Position numbers and translations under genes: made by a program
Part shown: one piece after another, positions 1 through 12,600 of the stretch
Position numbering within the stretch: the stretch's first letter is position 1
Layout of the letters: every line of letters starts with the position of its first letter
Assembly: GCF_003073045.1 (NCBI RefSeq)
Contig: NC_037590.1
Coordinates: forward strand, 33,860,327-33,924,326
DNA length: 64,000 nt
Source of the DNA: Pomacea canaliculata
Taxonomy: Eukaryota; Mollusca; Gastropoda; Architaenioglossa; Ampullariidae
Reading direction: 5' to 3'
Notes under the pieces: generated by a model
What the model saw: only the letters and a program-made list of their open reading frames with translations
What the model was told of the DNA's origin: nothing
The model's database searches: none

Positions 1-608
1 GGTTTTACATGCTTTTGTATATGTTTTCCTTCTTAAATCATTATCAGTGTCAAATTATAATGATAAGCAGAAATTTCAGTGGCCATAAGGGTAAACAGAA
101 TACATTTTACAACCTATAGTATAGTCCCTTAACTTACAGAGTGTTGTAATTGGCTCCCGCACCGGTTATTTTTCTTTTAAATACCTAAAACATGGTGTCA
201 CCATGCAAGACCTGCAAGGCTCATCCATAATTGTGTAAAAGCTCTTCTAATTTATATGTGTCTATAAAAAGCACATGGTTCAAATGGAATGAGTGAAAAC
301 TGCATTAGTTGCAGGCCCACCATACTAAGAGAAGGCTGTCAAATCCCAAAGAATGCCCTAATGTATCTGCTAAACTCTGTGTATTGTCTTGAAACATGTC
401 AGCTACATACTAGGATCTCTCAAGGTAGACACTTTCTACATAAAATGGTTGGCACTCATTCACTGACGTACTTTATCTTTAACACAGTAACATACATATA
501 TATATATGTGTGAGTGTGTGAGTGTGCACATATATGAAAATATTTCTGGATATGAGTGAGCGGGTGGGTAGCTGAATGATGCATGCACACAATGTTAAGC
601 AATAGTAC
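1..608. other. TRPM intron, 3'-most one in the window
   Basis: AT-rich sequence downstream of the donor at 608 with no exon-like stretch matching the expected TRP helix. It contains a short alternating TA/TG tract around 495-530. Nothing else was recognised. Confidence 0.6.
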
Positions 609-3600
609 CTGAACATGGCAATAAGAAGGTTGACCAGAAGGATGTTGATAAGCATCAAGTACACACCCAACAATACAGGCACCACTTTGTTATTCTCTGG
701 ACACCGATCAGCTAGATTATTCCCCCATACTGATTGATTTTTTGAGCAGTTTGGTGTTGGTTCACCTGATGGTCAACAGAATGCAGCATAACTACTGATT
801 TTACATTAAACAATAAGACAAGCAAATAGATCACTAATTAAATCTCTTTATATAAATTTATCATTCAGTAGTAACAAACACAATTAATTTTGTCAAATGG
901 TGATAGATGTCACTATATTCTGGCTGTATGGCAGTGCAACATATATGAAAGTATTATTTACAACTTGTACTTAAACACCCTAAAATCAAAATGCTGTCTT
1001 CCTCATCAATTTGGTATGTGAGCTGTCACAACCTACATGTTGAACATGAACTGTCATGTTCTAAACTATCAAAATTCAAGCAGACCTTGCATTTCATCCA
1101 GAAAATTTTCTCCATGCATCTGGAAGTAGGGAAAATAAAACACATTGCCAAGGATAGTCCAGCTCGGTACTGAATGGGGAAACAAGTTAGCTTGGTATGC
1201 AGTACCAAAACTCAACATGAATACCACCAAGATGGCAACAAAAAATGACAGGTCTGTCAACTGCAAAGAAAAAAAAAAAAAAAAAGAAAAACACGTCATT
1301 GATACATAACATTATTATATTTTACACATCATTACTCAAAATAAAAGTTTTCAATACTATCAGAAAACTGATCCCATCAAAATGTTTCAAAGACAAGTAT
1401 GGACAACCTTTGGTGATAAAAGTTGAAAGACAGCTAAAAGCTGCTTATCATTCACTATCATATATTCTGCCATCATGTTTCTTCTTTAAGTACTTAAGAG
1501 TGTTATGCCATTTTAAATACACTCCATAATGATTATGTTATTTCATAAATCTCACCATTTTCCGTATAATGATGACTTTGGGGCCTATATTTTTCTCAGC
1601 ATAGAAGAACTGCATAAAGCGCAGGTAGAACAGAGCCATTGTAATGCTGTAAACAATGCGTGCCCACACAAATTCAGAATCCAGTTGGTATCGCAAAATG
1701 ATCGACACCATAAACAAGACATATATGAGAAGATCAAACTTGTTCCACACGTTTCCAAACCAGTTCTTTATTTTGTATATTACTGACCCATGATCCTTGC
1801 TCATCATCTGAAAATCAGAAATAGTGATAATGTATTAGGAGCAGCATCAGGTATATTCTGATTTTTCATCTTGCTTATCAGTTATAACAAACTTAACATG
1901 CCATATCACATGCCAGTAGTAATGGGTTTAGCAAGGGATGCAACCCCACAAATGTTTTGCTTCACATTTCCAAACTAAATAGCCTCCCTTAACTTGTGCA
2001 GATGGCAAATAAAGACAAAACGGAGGATATAGAAAAGTGATAAAGAAATCAATGCATTTAAAGACCAGAGAACTCTCTGTAGAGAAATACTTTTGGAAAG
2101 TTTGTTGGATACATCTAATTCCTTTCCAATTTGCAAAAACTTGGTGTGCTATAAGGGAGTCTGGTAAAAAAAAAAAAAAAATGTTGACTATAATCCTAAT
2201 TTTTTTGTCATCAATGAAGCGTTGTTTATTTATTATGATTAGTTTTTCAAACTAAATGAATATCGTATGCATTAGCATGTTAACGTCAAGTTATCTTTTT
2301 TTTTTTAAGAGTTAATTTTTGTTTCATCATTTCAAAGAAATGATTAGCTGCTTTTTTTTTATTCTCTGGCAAGCGAAAAAACCCACAGATTCTTACTTGT
2401 CTGAATTCTTCTAGAACCATGGTGCCCAGCCACGCCCAAGTAATATACTCAAAAATGGATGGAGAATCTGTCTCAACAGGTCTCAATTCAACCAGTACAA
2501 AGTAGGTGAAAAGTCCCATAAATACGAAGTAGGAAATCTGTATAAAACAGGAAAAACATTTCTGAACAGCATCATACAGCACTTATCTCAAACTGATATG
2601 GTTTTAATCTTTTCTCCTGTTATCACTGACGTTATCCTACCTTCATTCATCTATATCCATCCATTTATACTATAAACAACACATCTATACTATAAATGCA
2701 GGAAAGTTCTTCCAGAACAGAGCACCACTTACTATGTTGCAGAAGAACTTGGTGACTGGAGCCTGGTAGAAATAGAGTATAGCTGCAAAGATGCTGATGT
2801 TATCAGCAGTTCTGAGGTCACAGAGATTAACCTTGTTGAATTTGCTTGCAATGGTGTACACCCTTTCACGTCTGGACTGAGAAGGCACAAAACCTTTACC
2901 ATCTTGGTTGTCATCAGAAAGAGTTCTGGGAGACACAGTATTGTTAAGCAGAGTCGAACCCCTCGGAGACTCTGTAAGATCTCCAGGCGTTGCTTTCTTT
3001 TTGTCTTCTTCTTTGGGCTTATAATCAGCAGTGAACTTGATGGAGGGAACCACCAGAGGGAAGAAAATGCACAAAGCGATCTGCAAACATGAAAACTAAA
3101 ACTCATCAAAACTATCTTTCATTTGTCCATGGCAGTTGTTGAGTAAAAGATAAGAAATGAACATTTGTAACTCACTGAAACTCTCAAATCTTGTTATAAC
3201 TGGAGAAAGCTTCCTCATTTGAATTAAAATGAATCAATTAATGGCCAATGAGGTGGAAAAGGTATTAGAGAGTAGATTTCACTATTACTGCAATGCATAT
3301 GCTCTTGAGTTACATATATCAACGTAAAAATGTGCTGTGAGCATCTTAAAATAATGTGTGATATACAAAACAACTAAAAAATTCAAGACTTAGTAATTCT
3401 TTGTCTAAAATGTGGAAGCATGACCAAATGGATAAAATTCATGGACAAAAATGTTTACAAGTATCCTGACAAAAATATCTCCCAATCATCAGGTATCTTT
3501 TCTGAACATTATTACTATATGTTTGTTCCTAAGTGGTACACCATCCCCCTCCCCAAAAGAGAGAGAAAGAAGTGCAATTGGTATGCATTGGAAGCAGCAG

Positions 3601-6600
3601 CATGCCCTTATGGATTTAAGTTATTGGAATCATTTTCAATTTCACTATTTCTCTTCATTCCTCAAGCTGCTGCATCTGTCTTCACACAATATGCCATAAA
3701 GAAATGGAAAAAATGGAAGAATTGACAAACCTTCATCTCTGATGTATAGAGTGCCATACGACCCTTCCAGATTGAAGATACTTTGGTCTGGCATGCAGAG
3801 TGTCCAGAGAATTCCATCATTTCATAGCTATCAGCCATGCTGAAGAGGGTTGTTTGACCCCAAGATGGCAGCTCACGAACAAGCAGATGGTGTGTCAGCT
3901 GTTTATCTCGTGAATAGCACTCAGACAACACACTTACAGCCCACTGCTCACATGCTCTGTAAGCAACATGAAAAATACCATTCCTATTGAATAAAATATG
4001 ACAGTCCTAGGAAAACGTTTGGCATATAAATGTGGTGTCTAAAGAACAGTGTACTTGACTGCTAGCTAGAGCATGATGCTGTTTGAATAAACTTATTATT
4101 GCTCTTATTGTTTATGTTGTATCAACTGTGCTAGCTTTATAAACATTATAAATGAATGTGTTTGCGAAAGGCTTCAAACGAGAGCAAAAGGGAATGACTG
4201 ACACAATGTTAGCAAGGATCTAATGATTTACTGTCATGATCTGAATATATGACCAGTGAGAGAAATGAATCCCAGGTTGTCATAACAAAAAAGAAAATAA
4301 ACTTTGATGTCTTTACCCAGCACAGGTGGCCATCTCAGCACTTAAATCATCCTCTTCTTCATTATCAGCAAAACTGGACAACTGCTTCAGCAGTGCCGAG
4401 GCAAAGAGGGCACCACCTGCCAAGCAAATTCTCACCAGTTCTGCTCACTGATAGTAGAACTATTCATATTCATGTTTTTGTCAAAATCAAATATCTGGGA
4501 ATTCTAGCCACAAACTGTCTCCTCCATACACATGAAACCGGCTTTGATATATTTTTAGTACAGTAGCATACTAGTAAATATTAGCTCACTGATAGCATGA
4601 TTCTGACAGTGGAATACTGAAGACATTTTACAATGAGCCAGCAACTAATGCTACATCAGGGGAAAGTTGCCAGCTTTGTGAACAGGTGCCATATATGCAG
4701 AAAAAGACGGTAGGTGTGAAGATCGGATCTGCTACCTAGCTCCTATTTATTTGTCTTGTATTTTGTTTCTACTAAATCAGTCAGTCTCATTGCCTTCATT
4801 ATCAACAGCTAGTTTATGAACTCATGTGATCAACTAAGTTCAATGGTAACTCTACTTAATCTTTTCAGCCCACCAAATTCTAGCTTAACTTTTCTAAAAT
4901 AGAACAAACATGTATGCATACACCTACAATATTTGTGCTTAATTTTTACACATAAAAATGTGTGCACAGGCATGCACGCATACACAAAATTAAGAAAAGA
5001 ACATAATTACCAATATGATCACGGCCTTGCTTCCAGAAGAGACGAACTAGTCTACTACGATTGAAAAGAATGGCCCACAGAAACAGCTCTCTCTCCGGAG
5101 ATTCAAAATCAAATTCATCTTTAGTTTTCTGATGCTTCTTTACAGGCAAAAATTTCCCTCCTGTGGAAGTGAAGTTATATTTACCTATCCATCACATCTG
5201 AGAAGCAAACTATGGTGAGACTACTTCTATAAGTGTGAATATATAGATATTTGAATATATTTCACTAACAAGCACATGAAGCTTAGATGTTGTGTTTAAA
5301 ACCATATAAAAGGAGTCTCCTTAAATGTTAGCATTATTAAGTGACATTTAAGTTCATACTAAATAAAAAGACATTAGTGATAATGATACTTTCAATTTTC
5401 TTCACACTTTAAAAGCTCATCTTTCTGTATACACATCAGAACTAGCTCTCATATCAAGCTTATAACTCAATAAAAGCTTTGCCAACACCATCAAAACAAT
5501 CACAGTTATGGATTATTCCTTTTGCCACTTCAAGCCATTGTTTTCTTTTACTATCTAAAGAGTATGGCTAAACTGATACAGTGAACCTCCCTATAAAGAC
5601 TGGCTAAAATCCACCAAAATCGGGTCTAACAGAGGGGTTGTCGTAGGGAGATCAACCAGTCTGGCATAAATCCAGGAACCAAAGGTTGAAATAATGCTCT
5701 TAAAACCATATTATTATGTTTTTTAATAGTTTTTGTTATTTAGAATAAGCAGGTCATGCTTATTCTGCCATTGTTAAGCTGTACTGAAGATTTATAGGGG
5801 AACTCCAGGTAAGAGTAATCAATCAATAGACATGTATCCTGGCAGACAAAAACCCTCTCTTAAAATGTACTATTTATATTTTTGAACATGATTTTCAAAA
5901 AGTTGCAATAAAGAAATTGGTCAATAATTTTATTTTTACAGACATGTGACTTCTGCAAAAGAATGAAGCATAATTAGCTGATAATGGCTGGTAAAGAGTA
6001 TAATTCACCTTAATTTGAGTCTGGATGGATTTTGACTTTCAGTGTTGGGATGATATGGTAGCTATGACTGGAGCAATAATATTATGGTTTGGGTTGAAAT
6101 GACAGATAACCCATAGAACAAGCAGTCTCTTTCAAAATATGCTTATTTACATGATTTCTGCAGAAAACCATAATATTGAGTAACCGGCCTGCAAGAAGCA
6201 GTGTATTTTAAAATGTGCTTAATTTTTTTTAACATGCAACTTTTGCAGTAAGTTGTAATGGATCATAAAATGTCGGTCACAAGTTGGGCTGGAAGGTAGT
6301 CATATTAGAGATTATGTTTATATCGCGAAATATGTCCATGAATCATTTTGGGGTTGTAAGTATAAGAGGGGGTCGTAATCAAGAAGTCTTAATAAAGAGG
6401 TTTCACTACCTGCAGAAATGCAATACACACTTCATTCAGGCATCTAAGCCATGGGGATTGTGAGATGATGTTAAAGACTCAATGAAAACAGCAGCCCTAC
6501 ATCTTACTTTTTATATGTGGAAAGATTCTAAAGAAAGATCTAGTGTACCATTCAAAAACCATTTTTTTAATAACCTCTCACCTTTCAAAATAAATAAATA

Positions 6601-9600
6601 ACCACACAATAAAAGCATGAAATGAAAGCAATTAAACCTTACCTGCTTTTTTCAATCGCTTTATAGCTGCAAAGTCTCTCTTCTTCCATTCCAGAGAGGG
6701 ATTGTTATCGCGAACAACAAATTTTTTGTCTGCAAAATAGGAATTAACAACTCAATGCTTACTGATAGTATTATTGTTTTTTTTATGTGAAAGGTAACTA
6801 TAACATGAGACAAATTTGAGAAACAATCAAGTTATTTCTGTTATTTTAGGTATATGCCTGTGCATTCACTCTATTACTATAGGCAACAAAATAAATTTTG
6901 CACTACATACTAAGCTGAACACTGCAACATGATTGCAACTAACAGAATCCATGCTTACAAGTGAAAGATATGTTCAAAAGATTAAACCTACCAGAATAAA
7001 AATTGAATCTCTGGTCCTCAAGCAAGTGTGCCACAACTTTGCCGATGTATGGAAGAAGATCAGGAAAGTTCTCAAAATCTGGTGGGTCATGACATAATAG
7101 GAAGGCTGTCCAGGTTTGCTTTCACAAAGAAAATGGAAATCTTTGCTTAAGAAGAAATATATTTTATATTTTATTAAACTATTTCTTAACCTCCCTCCAA
7201 ATGTGTTATTAACATTAAATTCAATGAACAAATGAGTATGATCACACTACTGCCAAACAAAATATCCTGAAGAAAGCCTCTTGTGGTCACACACCACATG
7301 AAAACTCTTCTTTATACCCTTTTAGTACCTTCTGGTAAGTGATCAGATAACGCAGAAGTTGAGCCCCAGCATCTGTCTCCTCCTTAATGCACTGCAACCA
7401 AGGAGCAATATCTAGACTTTTGTCCAGATTCTATTTTCTTGGGGAGCACATAGAAATATTTCAACATGCACAGAATGGACATCTTATCATTAGTTCCTTC
7501 TCAATCACATGCAATTTCTCACTATATTTGCATGTTTATAGGATTTTCCAGAAATACAACAGATCAATATGTATAAGGCAAACAGAAGTATTACTGATTA
7601 CTGACAACTTTCTGCCTTCAGAAATATAACGCACTAGCATTTTTGTTCTTTCCGACAGAGTTTATATTGTGATATAAAAATATCTAACAAATCTCACTTC
7701 ACAGTACAGGTTCCAGAGAGTCTTGATGTTGAGAAAGCGCTTTAGGTCCAAACCATTGTCAAGAAACAGCTGAACAAAATCTGCTCTGTTCTGTACAAGG
7801 GCAGTGAACATAGCTGGATACAGGTCAATATGCTGCAAGAATTTAAGAAGCAAAAGGGAAGCCAGATTATCTTTTGTGTAATGATTTGCCTTTCATCTTA
7901 TACTGGACTGTTTTATACCAGACCATAGACGCAACTATTAAAATGCAATTGAATTTTTTTTTCTCTGACGTTAACAGATGAGATGACCATGGGAGATAAG
8001 AGACTACAGCTGCTCTCTAATCATCAAAAGTTGATTCCTTGACAGTGAGTTAACATGTGCCTGACATGCAGGGTGCTCTTCGGCTAGAACAACCCTGACA
8101 GCTAAAAACAAAAGTAACAGCAAAGCTAATATCAAAGTTATATAGAATAATATAGTAATAATAATAATAGAAAGAGGATGTCCCAAATTATATCCTTAAA
8201 AATGCATATACTTACACACAGCTCTCTTGTTGAATGCAGTCTTGGCAACACAAGCATTTCCATCCACATTTAAGCATTTAAATTTATCAGTTTAAAGGAA
8301 ATTTCGCTCTTAATTACAGCAAAATGTCACATGTTTGCATGCCAACCAAATATACCGAAACAAAACAAAAAACAAGTGTTTTATAATTAGGCTTCCATGA
8401 AAAGAACAGAAAAACTGAAAGCAAGATTGATCATCTCACCTTCCAGTGTTGCCTGTTGACAGAAGTGAAGATCTCCTGTCGGGCAATGTCACATCTGTTC
8501 CAAGCCAGAGCAAGAGCCAGCTGAGAGTTAGCATTTGACTTGTTGGCTGTCAGCAAAGATCTTCATGTGTTTAAAAAAATATCAAAACATCACTGCTCAA
8601 TCATTAGATGACCCTTATCATTTTCATTTTTTGTCTTTTTACCAACTGATTTATTAGTGTGCTGTAACAATATTTTCATTCTCAAGTAACTGTAAGTTGT
8701 TTTGCTTCCAAAGTATATTTTAAAACAATCCCTCTGACAAAATGATTTCTAGTAGAGATACCATTTATTCTGCTAGCAAACTACCATTCATTTTTAACTA
8801 TGACATTTAATTGAACAAAACAGAGAAAAATGCCAAAACAATGAGCTAACCTATTATAAAGAGAGCAATAACAAACCCCATTGTATACTTGTGTACGAAT
8901 GGTTGTTTGAATGACAAGAATGCTGCGAAATGCCAGTTCTCACCTCTCAAAAGCGCATATAATATGGCACGGTCAATGTCTTTCACCGAGTCAGCCTTCT
9001 CTAGGTTGAAAACATTTAGCTGCAATGAAACAACATATCATTAACATAGCTTTGAAAGTCATGACCATAACTTTAATTTAAAAAAATAGCTGCAGAGCCA
9101 TCTTACAAAACAAGCTTGGAATAATGCAGACATAAAAGCTTGCTATTTAGAGCATCAGACTGCCTAAAAACTACTATTTTGTAGTCATGAACTTGCTGTA
9201 GATAAAGTTCTGAGAGTGAAGTTTCACTTTAGGTACCTAGGCACTGTTTTCACTTTCCAGCTTAAATGGGATCTAAATGCTGAACATATTGTTAAACATT
9301 GTCAGGAAAGATTGTACCTTCTTTGAAAGGTGAAAAGATTTTTTTAGTCAGCACAGAAATCTTGAGACAAATCTTGTTTTTAATCAGTCATTCATTGAAA
9401 GTCTTATATTCTTTTTCCTTTGTATGCTGGTTCCACAGTCTGTCCATAGCAGGAACAATTCAAACAGTTTTGTCAGTATCTGATCTCAGGTAATAGGTGT
9501 CAAGCAGAAGGATCTGGATTCTTTTTTTGATAAGCAAATTGTTAGGAAAGCTTCCAGTATTTTGTCTATACAAGAACACATCTTATCAGAAGAATTTGTT

Positions 9601-12600
9601 TTACGGAGTTTAGGCAAACATTATGCTATGCATGTATGCAGAAGTAACAGGCACTTAAAATAGTTTGTACCCTCTGTAATACAGCTGCTCAACCATAGAT
9701 AAATCCTCCATTGTGCCCATAGAGACTACTCAGGTTGGTCATTTGTCAGTATAAATAGATATTTTTGAATACATTTTTCATTATTTTCTCTAAATATGTT
9801 TGCGGATAAGCTTTGTGCTATTTATAGTAATGTGGTCTTTAAGCTCATTTGGATGAAAGAATAAAGTAAATTTTAAATACTAAAGAACTATAGAGTCAAT
9901 TCTTTCTCTGAAGAACTGCTAAAGTGTTAAAATTCTGTATCTCTTTACTGCATACTTAAGTATGCAATCATGCATGTTCATGCGCTTATATAAACAAACA
10001 AACACAACTTACCAGCTTTCTTTCCTTGAGACACTCTTTGATAAGTCTGATATAGCCAATGATCTTTTGATCAACATCCGTGTCATTGCGCTGCCACTCA
10101 AACATAACCTTGGCTTTCTGTTTCATGGTCTTGTCAAACTTATCAGGATATACAGTCCTGTCCTCACTAAACAAACATCAGAACACTAGAAAAAATTTAT
10201 TTTAATCTAGCTTAATATAGAACAGATTTAGTTGGTTCACTGCACAAAAAACTTTATCAACTGCTTTTACAATCAAATTATTGATATAAAACTACATTTT
10301 AAGTAGTGAACATGTAAGTTTACCTCTATTAATTTTTTTAAAATTTCAATAAGAAATCCAATCTGTTTTACCCCATGTGTATATGTTGTTTTTTTTTTAT
10401 CTGTATTGTTAGCATTGTAGTTTTATGTTTATGCAATTCACTTATTACTTCCAGTACAGTAAGATTTCTAAGCATAAACTCACTCATTAGAAGTTTTGGT
10501 AAGACGATAAGCCAGAGCGATAAAGTCAGCTACTCGTCCCGATCCATTAATAACAACTACTGGGATTTTGCGCTTTATACTCGCATGCACTGTCTGTAAT
10601 GTGTTGACACCACCCTCTACGACAATCAGGACTGAAGGTACATGAATACCTGAGAAAAAAAGGAAGCCTAGCTTTATAATGATGATAAAAGAGGAGAAAA
10701 GCAGAGGAAGCTAATGAATGATCATAAGAACAGTAAGCAACATCAGAAAAGAAACATTGGATGGTTTAAGCACAGAACAAAGGCATCTTACAGTTTAACA
10801 GTCTGGGTTTATTGTACATATTGTGGTGGTTGGATGAGTGATGGTTAAATGTGGATCTCATGGTGTCTGTGCAAGTGCATGTTTGTTTAAACTTTAAAGG
10901 GAGCATCAAGAAGTTTCTTGTAACTTTTCACTCATAAATAAATGTTCTAATATGTACATAAAATAAATTTTAAAAAAGGTAAAATCTAATTTTCATTTAA
11001 AACTTACATTCTAAAATGCCATAAATCCATACAATCACACAATTTGTGATATTTTACAAAAAATTGCAGTTGGCAGTTCACTAAAAGCAGAAGTTGATAG
11101 TAACACACATAGTGTTATTATAACACACATAGGTTTATTATAAAATCCATACTCACTCTGGTTCTTAGCTACACCCGTCTCCACTATGGATGAGATGTAG
11201 CTCTCCAGCTTTGCTCGAAACTCTATTTCCACACCAAACTTCCCATCTGTACCATCATCAACAAGAATGAAGTGGGTGTGATTGTGGTCCAAAGCTGCTC
11301 GATTCCTGCCATGGGATTGTATGTCCTCCATAGCATACTGGGCTGGGAAGAGACCACTGTCCTGTTGGAATGGAAAGTAATTGTAACACATTTTATAAAC
11401 AATTTAATTCTTACAAAATGAATTTTCTTCATTATGTTTTAAGAATTTTATATATATATGTTGCCTCTTCTCTCAAAAGAATGATGAGAATGAACATAAA
11501 TTTTCATTGAATAAACAAGACATGTCTTGCACGTGTGCACTCATTGGAAGGACCTTGATGTTAAAGTTGAACACACTGTTCTAATGTTAAAAGAAAAGAG
11601 ATTAATCTATAAATTAAGAAAAATCAAAGAGAAACAGTTGAGAAATTCAGGATTTGAAAAAAACAAGCTTATCTTTTGAATTATAAATCTGTAAACAAAT
11701 AGGAACAATAATTAGGTTTTTATAGCACATTTTCCTCCTTACATGATGTACAGAAATAAAAATAAACTAAAACATAATATATAAATACAGACACAATATA
11801 AACAAAATAAACTTAGGACACAAACATAAACCAAAGCATAGCAACAAACAAATGTACAGACACATTAAAAGGGGCAAGATCTTGAAATCAAAGTGAGGTG
11901 AGGAGAGGTTAGTCTGAACCTTCACTTGAAGTTTTGCTTTGAATAAATTTCTAGGAGCAACGCATTTAAGAACAGCTAGAGCACAATCCTGGCACTGAGA
12001 TCATGACAGAAGTCTAGAAATATTCATGGAGCAAGATACAGGGTGTCACAAAGCAATTTATTGTCAGAAGGTCAGTCGGCATCACTGACATACATAGATC
12101 TAACAAAACAATAAGTGGAATATATCAAATAAGTCAAATCAATTCAATAAATCAGCAGAATAAGTTAAGAAGTTAAATTTCCAGTTGAGTGGATGCAGTT
12201 AATCTTATAAAGTAAAAACTGCAAACAACACGACGAAATGATGAACATACTGCAGAGACCATTAGCAAACAAAGATGTCAACAGGCTGAAATAACTTGAA
12301 ACAGGTATAGAAGAACAATCCAGCACACGGATAAATAGTGCAATAAAAAGAACAGATCAACAGAGGACATCAAAGGTCTATGAAGATCCATGGACAAGGC
12401 AAAATGATAAAAAGCAGTCCCCTCAAATCAGTCAGGAAAACAGATATCTGAAAACTAGCCACAACAAGCATACCCCTTCGCCATCCAGTGCCACATTGTT
12501 AGCAATGACACCCCAGGATGCAATACCCAGTGCCACACACTGGCTGCGATCTGTATTTCCAGTAGAGAGGTGGTGGTCATGCAAAGCCTCACCCACCAGT

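Noticed and set aside
8441..8546. Possible seventh frame break, in TRPM exon 10
   Set aside because: By coordinates the exon counts 106 nt, one less than phase needs, but I could not exclude a counting slip around 8460. The translated motifs are intact, so I do not claim it.
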